Of a stretch of DNA of 64,000 nucleotides, positions 42,258-52,372 are shown one piece after another. This DNA comes from Pedobacter cryoconitis (GTDB lineage Bacteria; Bacteroidota; Bacteroidia; Sphingobacteriales; Sphingobacteriaceae). The notes under the pieces were generated by a model that was given only the letters and a program-made list of their open reading frames with translations, was not told the origin of the DNA and ran no database searches. The first letter of the stretch is position 1, and each line of letters opens with the position of its first letter. The stretch is taken from NCBI RefSeq assembly GCF_014200595.1, contig NZ_JACHCG010000002.1, forward strand, positions 496,001 through 560,000, given 5' to 3'. Position numbers and translations under genes: made by a program.

Positions 42258-43250
42258 TTAGGTGATCATGCTAAAGGCCAGCGCAGCAGCTAACTTAGCC
42301 GTGCGCTGGTCTTGATCAAAAACCGGATTACACTCTGCAATATCCATACTGATAACCTTGCCACTAGCCATAACAGACTTTAAACAACTAAAGAAAAACG
42401 CATCAGGAATAAGGCCACTAAAGGCAGCCGCACTTACCCCCGGAGCAAACGACGAAGAAAATACATCCATACAAATCGTCACGTAAATATGCGTTGAACC
42501 TGCAATAAACTCCTCCAGCTGACCCTTAATCACCTCCTGATTGGCAGCCATAAAGCCCTCCGCAGGAATATGTTTCACGCCCAATCCCGCAGCCGTATCA
42601 AACAAATACTTCGTATTGCTGTTCAGCTGAATTCCAACAGGCAAATACCTGAAAGGTTTACCCGATACCTTGCAATCCTCAGCAATCTGAAAAAATCCAG
42701 TACCAGAATTCGTTCCATGCGCATTAGGCTCACGCAGATCAAAATGCGCATCAAAATTGATAACCCCAATGCTATCAGCAGGCCTGGTCTTATTCAAATA
42801 ACTATCAATACCCGTATAATGACCATAAGCCACCTCATGACCACCGCCAATAACAAAAGGCTGATAACCATTCACTAAAGCATAAGCAACCACCTGGGCC
42901 AGCGCATGCTGTGCCCCCTCCATATCCTGATCCTTACAAACCACATCTCCTAAATCAAGAAAAACAGCATCCTCATTAAAATGAACAGGTAAATTGCAAC
43001 AAGCCTTACGGAAATGGGCCGGCCCATCCTTCGCGCCAACCCTGCCGCCATTACGTCTCACCCCCTCATCACAAGAAAAACCAATCAAAGCAATTCCTTT
43101 CTGACCCGGCGATAACAACGGTATAACCCCATGTAGAAGATCAACCAAAATCACCCGCTGATGCCAGCGCTGAACAGCCAGATCAGTTCCATCATTACGA
43201 CCAGTCCACACCTCAGCCGATGTTTTGCGATAAAATAAAAAGTCTATCAT
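42258..43250 (-). CDS. hutG: Formimidoylglutamase HutG
   Basis: A 330-residue arginase/ureohydrolase-family enzyme that hydrolyses N-formimidoyl-L-glutamate to glutamate and formamide, the last step of this histidine pathway. The binuclear manganese site is visible as GGGHEVAYGH, NFDAHFDLR and CMDVFSSSFAPG, with SMDIAECNP near the C-terminus. It overlaps hutI by four bases (ATGA type), so the two are translationally coupled. It is the last gene of the operon. Confidence 0.93.
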   Translation of the reverse strand: MIDFLFYRKTSAEVWTGRNDGTDLAVQRWHQRVILVDLLHGVIPLLSPGQKGIALIGFSCDEGVRRNGGRVGAKDGPAHFRKACCNLPVHFNEDAVFLDLGDVVCKDQDMEGAQHALAQVVAYALVNGYQPFVIGGGHEVAYGHYTGIDSYLNKTRPADSIGVINFDAHFDLREPNAHGTNSGTGFFQIAEDCKVSGKPFRYLPVGIQLNSNTKYLFDTAAGLGVKHIPAEGFMAANQEVIKGQLEEFIAGSTHIYVTICMDVFSSSFAPGVSAAAFSGLIPDAFFFSCLKSVMASGKVISMDIAECNPVFDQDQRTAKLAAALAFSMIT

Positions 43251-44473
43251 ATTCTTGTTCCGTTTTTCCAGACTATGGCTGGTTTAATTTTTCCCTGATG
43301 ATATAAAATCTCCCGGTAATCACTACAAGGATAAGCCTGCATATCAGCTAACATCCCCTCAGTCAACGTACCGCGATCCTTCAAACTCAATGCTTTTGCA
43401 GCTCTGAAAGTTAACCCTGCAAAGACCTCAGCCGTGCTCAGTTTCTCCGCAGCACTCATCACCGCAGCCTGCATCAGCAAATCTCCCATAGGTGCAGAAC
43501 CCGGGTTCCAGTCACTCGCAATAGCCACACAAGCACCAGCATCCAGTAACTTCCGGGCAGGCGCATACTGCATCCCTAAGCCCAGAGAAGCACCAGGAAG
43601 TACAACTGCTACCGTCTCAGAGCCCTTCAACAGCGCAGCTTCCCTTTCCGTACTTGCTTCCAGATGATCTGCCGAAACAGCACCAACCTCAATTGCCACT
43701 TCCAGTCCACTTGTTGTAAACTGATCAGCATGCACCGTGACCTCAAAACCCAACGCTTTTGCAGCCAGTAAATAAGGAACAGAAGCAGTCCGGTCAAAAG
43801 CACTCTCTTCAATGAAAATATCTACACGATCTGCCAGTTCTTCTACCTTTACAAGCGGTAACAAATCTGCCAGTACATGATCCAGATACTCCGTCTGTGA
43901 ACCCTCAAAATCTTTCGGTAAAAGATGCGCCGCCAAACAAGTAGGAACCAAATCGGCTACAGTAGTTAAAGAAACCTCTTTAATCGCTCTCAGCATTTTC
44001 AGCTCATTGCTGACATCCAGTCCATAACCACTCTTAATTTCGATTGTCGTTACCCCATCAGTCAAATGCCGCTGTACCCTTTGCTTCAACAGTTCCACGA
44101 GCTTTGACAACGCTGTCGCGCGTGTCTGCGTTACAGAATCCCAGATACCACCGCCACTTTTCGCAATTTCAAGGTAAGTTTTCCCCTGGATACGAAGACT
44201 ATAATCCTTTGCCCTGCTTCCTGCAAAACAGATATGCGTATGACAGTCAATAAAACCAGGAAGCAAAACCTGCTCCCCCACAACTTTTTCTACCGATAGC
44301 GCTGGATTTGCAAGGCGTAAGCCTTCAAAATCACCAGTTGCCAAGATCTTTCCGCCCTCTACGATAACACCGCCACCACGGATTACCTCAAGCTGGTCAT
44401 CATTTATAGCACCATTCAGCGCTAAGCCCGACAAGGTCAGGATCTCGCTGAATGGCCCGATTAGTTTCTTCAT
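43247..44473 (-). CDS. hutI: Imidazolonepropionase HutI
   Basis: A 408-residue amidohydrolase that opens 4-imidazolone-5-propanoate to N-formimidoyl-glutamate. Metal-ligand motifs are present: GFIDCHTHICFAGSR, then TIEIKSGYGLD, VTVHADQF and IASDWNPGSAPM. Length and order match the family. It starts 15 bases after hutU and overlaps hutG by four bases, within the operon hutH-hutU-hutI-hutG. Confidence 0.96.
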   Translation of the reverse strand: MKKLIGPFSEILTLSGLALNGAINDDQLEVIRGGGVIVEGGKILATGDFEGLRLANPALSVEKVVGEQVLLPGFIDCHTHICFAGSRAKDYSLRIQGKTYLEIAKSGGGIWDSVTQTRATALSKLVELLKQRVQRHLTDGVTTIEIKSGYGLDVSNELKMLRAIKEVSLTTVADLVPTCLAAHLLPKDFEGSQTEYLDHVLADLLPLVKVEELADRVDIFIEESAFDRTASVPYLLAAKALGFEVTVHADQFTTSGLEVAIEVGAVSADHLEASTEREAALLKGSETVAVVLPGASLGLGMQYAPARKLLDAGACVAIASDWNPGSAPMGDLLMQAAVMSAAEKLSTAEVFAGLTFRAAKALSLKDRGTLTEGMLADMQAYPCSDYREILYHQGKIKPAIVWKNGTRI

Positions 44474-44488
44474 CTCAAATGTATTAAA

Positions 44489-46162
44489 CTATCCTATTTT
44501 TAAACCGAACTTTTCAGCCCATATTTCTGCCTGCTCATAACCTGCATCCGCATGACGGAAGATACCCATAGCCGGATCATTATATAATACCCGGCTAATG
44601 CAGCTCGCTGCACGCTCAGTTCCGTCTGCCAGTACAACCATACCCGCATGCTGCGAATAACCCATTCCTACACCACCACCATGATGGAAAGAAACCCAGG
44701 TTGCACCACCCGAAGTATTAGCCATTAAGTTTAATAACGGCCAGTCAGAAACCGCATCAGAACCATCTTTCATAGACTCAGTTTCCCGGTTAGGAGAAGC
44801 GACAGAACCACAATCCAAATGATCACGGCCAATAACGATCGGGCCTTTGACTTTACCACTTGCAACCAGTTCATTGAAAATCAGGCCCGCTTTTTCGCGT
44901 TCGCCCATACCCAGCCAGCAAATACGTGCCGGCAGACCCTGGAAACTAATTTTATCCTGAGCTTTTTGCAGCCAGTTGATCAAATGGGTGTTTTCAGGAA
45001 ATGCTTCCATCAACGCACGGTCAGTTACATAAATATCTTCAGGATCACCAGATAAAGCAACCCATCTGAACGGGCCTTTACCTTCGCAGAATAACGGCCT
45101 GATATAAGCAGGCGTAAAACCAGGGAAGTTAAACGCATCTTTTTCTCCGCCTTGTTTAGCAAATTCTCTTAAGTTATTTCCATAATCAAAAGTAACTGCG
45201 CCCAATTTTTGCAATTCAAGCATGAAACCTACATGGCGGGCCATACTTTTCAGTGATAATGCTTTGTATTTTTCAGGATCACTTTTCCTTAAAGCAAGCG
45301 CTTCAGGTAAAGATAAACCGTTAGGCACATAACCATTCAAAGGATCATGTGCAGAAGTCTGGTCAGTCAGGATATCAGGAACTAAACCATCCGCAGTTAA
45401 GCGTTCCAGTAAATCTCCCGCATCCATGACAATACCGATAGAAATCGCTGCACCAGAAGCTTTAGCCTCATTTACCCAATTAATTGCTTCTTCATAAGAA
45501 TGCGTAATCCGGTCAATATATTGCGTATCTACACGCTTTTGAATTCTTGTTTCGTCTACATCCGCACCTAAGAAAATAGCTCCGGCCATAGTTGCTGCCA
45601 ATGGCTGAGCACCACCCATACCACCAATCCCGGCACTCACAATCAATTTACCAGTCAGATCATGACCAAAATGCTGACGGCCACACTCTACAAAAGTCTC
45701 GTAAGTACCTTGTAAAATACCCTGCGTACCGATATAAATCCAGCTACCAGCAGTCATTTGTCCGTACATCATTAATCCTTTGCTGCGCAATTCATTGAAA
45801 TGCTCCCAGTTTGCCCATGCAGGTACTAAATTGCTATTCGCAATTAAAACGCGTGGTGCCTGAGGATGACTTCTGATGATACCGACCGGTTTGCCCGATT
45901 GTACCAATAAAGAATGGTGCTCATCCAGTTCCAATAGAATTTCAATGATTTTACGTAAAGACTCCGGGTTACGTGCAGCCTGGCCGATACCGCCATAAAC
46001 TACTAATTCTTCCGGGTTTTCGGCAACCTCTCCATCCAGGTTATTCAGCAGCATGCGCAATACAGACTCTGTCTGCCAGCTTTTAGCATGCAATTTCATC
46101 CCTCTTGGTGCTTTATAAAACGGATGTTTGGCGTAGGTGTTAATAAATTCTGAAGTCGTCAT
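44489..46162 (-). CDS. hutU: Urocanate hydratase HutU
   Basis: A 557-residue urocanase that converts urocanate to imidazolone propionate using tightly bound NAD+. Signatures are [29 protein letters not shown], the NAD-loop [26 protein letters not shown] and [16 protein letters not shown]. The start [10 protein letters not shown] at 46162 is chosen over an in-frame ATG 13 codons upstream that lies deeper inside hutH; even so, hutU overlaps hutH by 23 bases. Confidence 0.96.
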   Translation of the reverse strand: MTTSEFINTYAKHPFYKAPRGMKLHAKSWQTESVLRMLLNNLDGEVAENPEELVVYGGIGQAARNPESLRKIIEILLELDEHHSLLVQSGKPVGIIRSHPQAPRVLIANSNLVPAWANWEHFNELRSKGLMMYGQMTAGSWIYIGTQGILQGTYETFVECGRQHFGHDLTGKLIVSAGIGGMGGAQPLAATMAGAIFLGADVDETRIQKRVDTQYIDRITHSYEEAINWVNEAKASGAAISIGIVMDAGDLLERLTADGLVPDILTDQTSAHDPLNGYVPNGLSLPEALALRKSDPEKYKALSLKSMARHVGFMLELQKLGAVTFDYGNNLREFAKQGGEKDAFNFPGFTPAYIRPLFCEGKGPFRWVALSGDPEDIYVTDRALMEAFPENTHLINWLQKAQDKISFQGLPARICWLGMGEREKAGLIFNELVASGKVKGPIVIGRDHLDCGSVASPNRETESMKDGSDAVSDWPLLNLMANTSGGATWVSFHHGGGVGMGYSQHAGMVVLADGTERAASCISRVLYNDPAMGIFRHADAGYEQAEIWAEKFGLKIG

Positions 46163-47702
46163 CGTTGAATAGGTTAATATGGTTAGCAATGGCAGTTTCA
46201 TTAGCAGTCTGCAATAATGAACCGTTAGTTATCAAATGATGTAATTGATTAATATCGTCTGCAAAAAGACGGTCTTCCTTGATATAAGGAACATGTTTTC
46301 TGATTAAATCATGGCAAGCCTCGATGACCGGCGTTGATTTCAGCGGGCGTCTGAATTCTATAGCCTGTGCAGCATATAAAAGTTCAATCGCCTGGATAAA
46401 CTCCAGGTTATCAATCACCATATGCAGCTTTCTTCCGCTGATAGAGCCCATAGAAACATGGTCTTCCTGTCCTAAAGAAGTAGGGACACTATCCGCACTT
46501 GCCGGGAAACACAAAGTTTTGTTCTCCGTTACCAATGCTGCTGTAGTATACTGAGGGATCATTAAACCAGAGTTTAACCCTGCATCTGCAATCAGTAATT
46601 TTGGTAAATCATATTTACCTTCATTCATCAGGTAACAACGGCGATCTGCAATATTTCCTAACTCTGCTGCGGCAACCGTTGCATAATCAAGCACCATCGC
46701 TAAAGGCTGTCCGTGGAAATTTCCGCCACTGATAGTATCTTCTGCACTAAAAATAACCGGGTTATCAGTTACTGAATTCAGCTCAATTTCTGTTAATTCT
46801 TTTAAATGTAACCAGGCATTACGCGAAGCACCGTGTACCTGCGGCATACAGCGGATAGAATACGGATCTTGTACGCGGCTGCAATTGATATGTGAGGTTC
46901 CGATTGCTGACCCCTCCAGAATTGCAGATAAACGATGGGCAACCAGTTTAGTGCCTTTATAAGGTCTTAAATTATGTAAACGCTCATCAAACGGACGGGT
47001 AGAACCAGTCAGGCCTTCTAAGGACATTGCTCCGCTTAAATCGGCCAGATCCAGGGCATCATTTAACCGCTGAACCGCTTTAACAGCAAAAGCAAGGATA
47101 AACTGTGTTCCGTTAATCAGGGCCAGACCTTCCTTCGGGCCTAATACGATTGGTTTTAAATCATATTGTTCCAGCATTTTTGCGGCTGAAACTTTCTCTC
47201 CATGGATAAACACTTCGCCTAAACCAATTAAAGGCAAGAATAAATGAGATAGGGGAGCAAGGTCACCAGAAGCACCTACCGAACCTTTTTCAGGAACAAA
47301 GGGAATAATATTATTGTCAATATGCCAGATAATACGTTCCAGAGTTTGTGGTGCAATACCAGAAAAGCCCTTGGCTAAAGCCTGAACTTTGGTAATCATC
47401 ATGATTTTGGCAATTTCCAAAGGAATTGGTTTACCTACACCAACACTATGGCTTTTAAGGATATTACTTTGTAAAAGAGAAGTGTCTTTTTCCGAAATGT
47501 GGGTATCACATAAGGGGCCGAACCCTGTATTAACGCCATATACAGGCTTTTGGCTACGCACAATTTTTTGTACTTCTTCCCAGGAAGATTGAATATTTGC
47601 TGCTGCTTCAGGACTAATCCGGCCTTTGGTCTGTCCAGCTGCAATAGCCAGGCAAATTCCACTGGTCAGGTGGTCAGTTCCATAAAAAAATGAGTTATGC
47701 AT
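46140..47702 (-). CDS. hutH: Histidine ammonia-lyase HutH
   Basis: A 520-residue lyase that removes ammonia from histidine to give urocanate, the first step of the pathway. The A144-S145-G146 triad in [14 protein letters not shown] would cyclise into the MIO cofactor. Other family blocks are [12 protein letters not shown], the region [11 protein letters not shown], and [19 protein letters not shown]. The start overlaps the end of the MarR gene by eight bases, so expression follows the regulator. Confidence 0.97.
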   Translation of the reverse strand: MHNSFFYGTDHLTSGICLAIAAGQTKGRISPEAAANIQSSWEEVQKIVRSQKPVYGVNTGFGPLCDTHISEKDTSLLQSNILKSHSVGVGKPIPLEIAKIMMITKVQALAKGFSGIAPQTLERIIWHIDNNIIPFVPEKGSVGASGDLAPLSHLFLPLIGLGEVFIHGEKVSAAKMLEQYDLKPIVLGPKEGLALINGTQFILAFAVKAVQRLNDALDLADLSGAMSLEGLTGSTRPFDERLHNLRPYKGTKLVAHRLSAILEGSAIGTSHINCSRVQDPYSIRCMPQVHGASRNAWLHLKELTEIELNSVTDNPVIFSAEDTISGGNFHGQPLAMVLDYATVAAAELGNIADRRCYLMNEGKYDLPKLLIADAGLNSGLMIPQYTTAALVTENKTLCFPASADSVPTSLGQEDHVSMGSISGRKLHMVIDNLEFIQAIELLYAAQAIEFRRPLKSTPVIEACHDLIRKHVPYIKEDRLFADDINQLHHLITNGSLLQTANETAIANHINLFNDDDFRIY

Positions 47703-48204
47703 TGGATTGAGATTTAACAGGGTGATGTATTTTATGTTGAATATTTTTAACGATATCGATGGATTTGAAAGTAGTTTCCAGTTTAGTCAGCGTAGCTAAT
47801 ATCGCGCTGCCTTCTTCGCTTGCGCCTGCTACTTCTTCCATGGTTGCGGTGATCGCATCCCAAACAGGAATGATCCGTTCTAAAAGCACTTTACCTTCTT
47901 CGCTCAGGGTCACTAATTGTTTCCGTGCATCTTCAGCACTGGTCGTACTGATCACTAAACCTTTGTTTTTAAGGTTGGTAACCAGTTGACTGGCTGCGGG
48001 ATGAGAAACTTCAATCTGTTCACATAGTTCCTGAATGGTTAACGTTTTATTTTCAGAGAGTAAGTAGAATACAGGGAACCAGGTGGTCTCGAAGACGATG
48101 CCTTCTGCCTTGTATGATTTATTAATTTCTGAAAGAAAGAGTTCACTCAGCCGTTTCAAACGGCTGCCTAAAACTAAATATCCTAATGACTGATAGTAAT
48201 TCAT
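47695..48204 (-). CDS. MarR-family regulator of the hut operon
   Basis: A 169-residue winged-helix regulator: LTIQELCEQIEVSHPAASQLV is the helix-turn-helix, followed by NLKNKGLVISTTSAEDARKQLVTLSEEG for the wing. The start MNYYQSLGYL at 48204 is preferred to an in-frame TTG two codons upstream. The likely -7 box (TATATTTG, 48215-48208) ends only three bases before this ATG, so the message may be leaderless. As first gene of hutHUIG and with a perfect palindrome in its promoter, it is likely an autoregulator that responds to histidine or urocanate; the ligand is inferred. Confidence 0.9.
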   Translation of the reverse strand: MNYYQSLGYLVLGSRLKRLSELFLSEINKSYKAEGIVFETTWFPVFYLLSENKTLTIQELCEQIEVSHPAASQLVTNLKNKGLVISTTSAEDARKQLVTLSEEGKVLLERIIPVWDAITATMEEVAGASEEGSAILATLTKLETTFKSIDIVKNIQHKIHHPVKSQSNA

Positions 48205-48207
48205 ACT

Positions 48208-48215
48208 CAAATATA
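48208..48215 (-). promoter_or_regulatory. Bacteroidota -7 box of the hut operon
   Basis: TATATTTG on the minus strand matches TAnnTTTG exactly and ends three bases before the MarR ATG, which implies a leaderless or nearly leaderless transcript. Confidence 0.5.
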
Positions 48216-48220
48216 TAAGT

Positions 48221-48244
48221 AATTATATAAGTACTTATATAATT
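48221..48244. promoter_or_regulatory. Perfect 24-bp palindrome, candidate MarR operator
   Basis: A perfect 24-bp palindrome centred on AAGTACTT lies 17 bases upstream of the MarR ATG, just upstream of the -7 box. An additional half site (ATATAAGTA, 48212-48220) precedes it in direct orientation 13 bases from the equivalent half of the palindrome. Position and symmetry suit binding of the MarR dimer and autorepression. Confidence 0.7.
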
Positions 48245-48372
48245 GAGTTAAATTATTTGTAAGTATTATGATAGTTAGGTGTTTATCTGTATTTGAGGGG
48301 TTGTTGATAAAAGGCTCAGTTCTATTTTGATAAGAGACAAGGGATGTTTCTGGCTGTATTCTGCTGTACATT

Positions 48373-48451
48373 GAAGCGGGTTTGATACGGGTTTGATACG
48401 GGGTTGAAACGCCTCGACCCGTATCAAACCCGCTTCAAACCCGTCTGAAAC
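48373..48451. repeat. 11-nt tandem repeats arranged as an inverted repeat
   Basis: The left side has GGGTTTGATAC twice and GGGGTTGAAAC once; the right side has the complement order GTATCAAACCC, GCTTCAAACCC, GTCTGAAAC. The two sides form a perfect 20-bp inverted repeat (48373-48392 with 48417-48436). It sits in the 350-base gap between the hut operon and the glycosyltransferase gene; the rest of that gap shows no gene. It resembles an interspersed repeat element of Sphingobacteriaceae, from memory. Confidence 0.8.
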
Positions 48452-48559
48452 TGCAAGAGAAACCCAGCAGTGATACTATTGTTCTACTATTGTTCAATAA
48501 GTTGATATGAACCCGTAATGAGCTGTTCAGTTGGTGGTTATCTTAAAATTATTGTTGTT

Positions 48560-50059
48560 TTATTTCCCGGTTCCCCGATAACCAACACAATAATAAACTA
48601 AGAATTTGCGCACATCGTGACCATTATTTTTAATCAGAATAGGGGACAACTCTTTAACAGATTTAAAATAACGGAGTAAATAATCCGGAGCCTGTGTTCC
48701 TTTTGCTTCATTGATGAAACCTGGCTCAGAATCTATATACAAAGCATTTTTTCCCTTAAGCAAAGAGAGATCAGCATGGACATAATCAAATTCCAGCGCC
48801 TGCTGGCCAAGAATATTTTGAGAATAAGTGAAACCTGTAGTCAGCAGGTTGAGTTCTGCTGAGGTCTTGTAACCGTCGGCAGAGAAAACAAATGTATTGG
48901 GGTAATTTCTTTTGTGTTGTGTAACCTGTTTACCTAATTCTTCCCATCCATACCAGGTATCATCAGAACGGACTGGGAATGGATAAAAAATGAGTTCAGC
49001 GGCCAGCAGCAGATGAAGGAAGAGTGAAAAGACAACCTGCCGGAACACCCATTTTTGAGGAATATAAAGACTGACTAAAATAATTCCCGTCAGATAACCC
49101 GGCATCAACCAGTTTAATTTAATCCAGCAAACAAAGGAGAGTAAAGTGAAGCTGCAAATCAACGGAAGAAAAAAGCACAATAAAAATAGTTTCTCCTCAG
49201 GGATTTGAAAGAAGTTGAACTTGCTTTTTCTCAGTATCCGGTAAACGAAATAGAAAATAGCGGCTAAAAGAATTGGAATAATTATAAAAGACTGGTGTCC
49301 CACTAAGCCCAGGAAATACTGTAATTGCAAATGCATCTCTGAAGCTGAATTCATCCTTGAAGTACCTTGAAATTTAAAAGAAGCAAAGTTGTTTTCCAGG
49401 TTCCAGATAAAAACGGGAAGGATTACGATTAAAAATAAAATTACAGCGAACCAGAACCATTTAGAAATTAACTGGCGACGGTAAGTAGCAGAGAGCAGTA
49501 AAAATAAGACCAGCCCGGCAGGGAGAAATATACCCGTATATTTACTATCAAATGCAAGTCCCATGGCTACGCCTGCCCAAATCCAATACGTATTTTTATG
49601 CTTGAATATAGCCTGATAAAGTAAGTAGATAGCAATTACCCAGTACATTAAAAGAGGGGTGTCCGGGGTGGCAACCAGTGAAAGGATCGTGACCATCAAG
49701 GTTGAAAGCAGTAGTGTGGTTGCTTTTGTAGCGCCATTTGTTCCCAAAAAACAACGGGCAGCATGATAAAATAAAAATACGGTGAGTATAGTAACGCATG
49801 AACTGGCTATTTTCAGCACAATTACATGCTGACCAAATAATGCAGTAAACAATCTTAAAATGATAGCAATCATTGGAGGATGATCAAAATAAGAAAGTGC
49901 CGGATGCTGGCTATAGAAGAAATAATAGGCATCCTGTGGCATTGGCCCCATAATAAAAATAAATGTCAAACGAAGACCGGTAATCAGCATAATCATCCAC
50001 AGGATGTATTTGCTTTGAGCGTCACCGGCACGGAGCCGGACGAATTGTTTGATAGTCAT
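48560..50059 (-). CDS. GT39-type (ArnT/PMT-like) membrane glycosyltransferase
   Basis: A 499-residue polytopic protein with about ten or more membrane helices and a short soluble C-terminus. The first loop after TM1 has DAYYFFYSQHPALSYFDHPPM, the aspartate-containing motif of the GT-C fold PMT_2/ArnT group, which transfers sugars from polyprenyl-phosphate donors to lipids or proteins. The C-terminal 130 residues (WYGWEELGKQV, FVFSADGYKTSAELN) form the periplasmic domain. It is transcribed alone and divergent from the LTA-synthase-like gene. The acceptor is unknown. Confidence 0.88.
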   Translation of the reverse strand: MTIKQFVRLRAGDAQSKYILWMIMLITGLRLTFIFIMGPMPQDAYYFFYSQHPALSYFDHPPMIAIILRLFTALFGQHVIVLKIASSCVTILTVFLFYHAARCFLGTNGATKATTLLLSTLMVTILSLVATPDTPLLMYWVIAIYLLYQAIFKHKNTYWIWAGVAMGLAFDSKYTGIFLPAGLVLFLLLSATYRRQLISKWFWFAVILFLIVILPVFIWNLENNFASFKFQGTSRMNSASEMHLQLQYFLGLVGHQSFIIIPILLAAIFYFVYRILRKSKFNFFQIPEEKLFLLCFFLPLICSFTLLSFVCWIKLNWLMPGYLTGIILVSLYIPQKWVFRQVVFSLFLHLLLAAELIFYPFPVRSDDTWYGWEELGKQVTQHKRNYPNTFVFSADGYKTSAELNLLTTGFTYSQNILGQQALEFDYVHADLSLLKGKNALYIDSEPGFINEAKGTQAPDYLLRYFKSVKELSPILIKNNGHDVRKFLVYYCVGYRGTGK

Positions 50060-50322
50060 TTTACTTAGTTTCTGCCCATTTTTATCATTTAGAAATGCTG
50101 TGCAGCTGACTGAAATTAGAGATTAAATTTGTAGACAATCTGGAGCTTATATTAAAAGAAGATTAAGAAAAAACAAGATATTATAATTATTTACCCTGTG
50201 ATAGTCAATTGTTTATCTATCCTGTTAAATTTTTACTTTGCTTACGGATATCGGTATGTTTTTTTGGAAAGCGTCCATTTTATATTTATCAGGTTTAACT
50301 TTTTTTAACAATTATTTAATGA

Positions 50323-50330
50323 TAGGTTTG
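50323..50330 (+). promoter_or_regulatory. Bacteroidota -7 box for the LTA-synthase-like operon
   Basis: TAGGTTTG matches TAnnTTTG and lies 21 bases before the ATG at 50352. T-rich sequence about 20 bases upstream could serve as a -33 element. Confidence 0.5.
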
Positions 50331-50351
50331 GGAGCTCTTATCAAATAATAT

Positions 50352-52307
50352 ATGTTTCTATCAATATTTAAAGGCAGGTACAGTGTTCTGTTTTCATTTT
50401 TTGCTGTTTTTCTATTCAGCTCCTTTTTAATCCGTACAGGTCTGTTGGCTGTTTCAGCTGGCAAGACAGATTTCTCTATCCTATCTATCATCCAATTATA
50501 TTTTACAGGTTTTTTCTATGACTTTGGCGTAGCTCTTTTCCTGGTTACACTTTTCAGTATATACCTTTTATTTTTACGTCAGAAGTGGGTAAACACCCTT
50601 ACCAATAGAATCATTACCTATAGCTGGTTATTCCTGATTTTGTTAATCTCCTTTTTCTCTTTCTTTGCAGAATTAACTTTCTGGCAGGAATTTGAAAGCC
50701 GCTTTAACTTTATTGCAGTCGATTACCTGATTTATACCTACGAGGTCGTAAACAATATCAATGAATCTTATCCATTACCGCTTTTAATTGGTGGTGTGTT
50801 GTTATTGGTATTATTAGTGATGTTCCTGTTTGCTAAAAGAAAAGTGTTTACCCATGCTTTTCAATCCCATACTCCGTTTCGTACCCGGTTCATGATTTCT
50901 GGTACATTATTAATCCTGACTATCCTTTATCCTTTATTTGTTCGTAATTCATTCGCTGAAAAAGGGACTAACCGTTACCAGAATGAATTATCTAAAGCAG
51001 GGATTTACTCTTTCTTTGCTGCTTTTAAAAACAATGAGCTTGATTATAACGATTTCTATGCTTTATTGCCTAAGAACGAAGCGTTTCAATTGATCAGAAA
51101 TGAATTAAAAGAGTCAAACAGTACTTTTGTAACCAGCGGAAATTCTATCAAACGGGAAATCAATAACGTGGGAACAACCTATAAACCCAATGTAATTATG
51201 ATTACGGTGGAAAGTCTGAGTGCTGACTTTATGGAACACTTTGGCAATACACAAAAGCTGATGCCGGTACTGGATTCTCTGGCTTCTGCCAATCTGCTGT
51301 TTACCAATATGTATGCTACCGGAACAAGAACAGTAAGAGGGATGGAAGCCCTGACTTTAGCTGCCCCGCCTACACCAGGAAGCAGTGTAGTGCGAAGAGA
51401 AGGAAATGAAAAACTAACTACGGTCGGTCATATCTTTGAAAAAGCCGGCTATAGCAGAGCCTTTTTTTATGGTGGTGATGGCTACTTTGATAATATGAAT
51501 GAATACTTTGGCAGCAATGGATTTGATATTATAGACAGAGGCAGAAATATTAAACTGGATGATGTTTATGAAACTAAAAGAACAGTCATTCAGGACGATC
51601 AGGTTCATTTCGAAAATGCCTGGGGAATAAGTGATGAAGACTTATTTGCTGCGGTTACCCGTGGCGCGGATGCAGAATTTAAACAGGGTAAACCATTTTA
51701 TAATTTTGTGATGACGACCTCTAATCACCGCCCATTCACTTTTCCTGAAGGTAAGATTAAGTATGCATCGGGTAGCGGAAGAGAAGGAGCAGTGCGTTAC
51801 ACGGATTATGCTATTGGTGAATTCCTGAAAAATATAAGTAACAAACCGTGGTATAAAAATACAGTGATCATTATTGTCGCAGACCATTGTGCAAGCAGTG
51901 CAGGCAGAAATGAGATTGATATCAATAAATACCATATTCCTTGTGTCATTTTAAACCTGCCAAAAAAGGGTAGCCAGGTCATTGATAAAATGTGTTCTCA
52001 AATTGATATTTATCCTACATTATTCAGTTTGCTGGGCTGGAAATATGAGAGCAATTTATATGGAAAAAACCTTTTTGATCCTACTTATCAGCCCCGTGCA
52101 GTGTTGGGTACTTATCAAAAACTGGCTTATCTGAAACAAGATAGCCTGGTGATCCTTGGCCCGCAGCAAAAAATGGAAACCTTTTTGTATAACAAAGCAA
52201 AAAATGAACAGGTTCCTGCTAAATTATCAAAAGCGGTAACCAATCAGGCGATCGCGAATTATCAAACTGCTTACGATTTATTCAAAAGCGGAGGAATGCA
52301 CCAGTAG
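50352..52307 (+). CDS. LTA-synthase-family sulfatase-fold phosphotransferase
   Basis: A 651-residue membrane enzyme with about five N-terminal membrane helices (to about 200) and a C-terminal sulfatase-like domain. The domain has the metal-binding Glu in VIMITVESLS, the probable nucleophile T327 in ATGTRTVRGME, and late metal ligands in IIVADHCASS. The YEVVNNINESYP motif is typical of Gram-negative members. Relatives move phosphoglycerol or phosphoethanolamine from a phospholipid to glycans or lipids in the periplasm. It starts a plus-strand gene group with a PAP2 phosphatase 65 bases downstream, which might process the lipid product; that link is inferred. Confidence 0.92.
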   Translation: MFLSIFKGRYSVLFSFFAVFLFSSFLIRTGLLAVSAGKTDFSILSIIQLYFTGFFYDFGVALFLVTLFSIYLLFLRQKWVNTLTNRIITYSWLFLILLISFFSFFAELTFWQEFESRFNFIAVDYLIYTYEVVNNINESYPLPLLIGGVLLLVLLVMFLFAKRKVFTHAFQSHTPFRTRFMISGTLLILTILYPLFVRNSFAEKGTNRYQNELSKAGIYSFFAAFKNNELDYNDFYALLPKNEAFQLIRNELKESNSTFVTSGNSIKREINNVGTTYKPNVIMITVESLSADFMEHFGNTQKLMPVLDSLASANLLFTNMYATGTRTVRGMEALTLAAPPTPGSSVVRREGNEKLTTVGHIFEKAGYSRAFFYGGDGYFDNMNEYFGSNGFDIIDRGRNIKLDDVYETKRTVIQDDQVHFENAWGISDEDLFAAVTRGADAEFKQGKPFYNFVMTTSNHRPFTFPEGKIKYASGSGREGAVRYTDYAIGEFLKNISNKPWYKNTVIIIVADHCASSAGRNEIDINKYHIPCVILNLPKKGSQVIDKMCSQIDIYPTLFSLLGWKYESNLYGKNLFDPTYQPRAVLGTYQKLAYLKQDSLVILGPQQKMETFLYNKAKNEQVPAKLSKAVTNQAIANYQTAYDLFKSGGMHQ

Positions 52308-52372
52308 CTACAAATTTCCTCCAGTATTCAATACTTTCTTTGCTTAACAGCTCAGTTTAAAAGAAGTATTGC

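Noticed and set aside
48373..48451. CRISPR repeat or ordinary terminator
   Set aside because: There are no spacers or T run; the 11-nt units in opposite orientation fit an interspersed repeat better.
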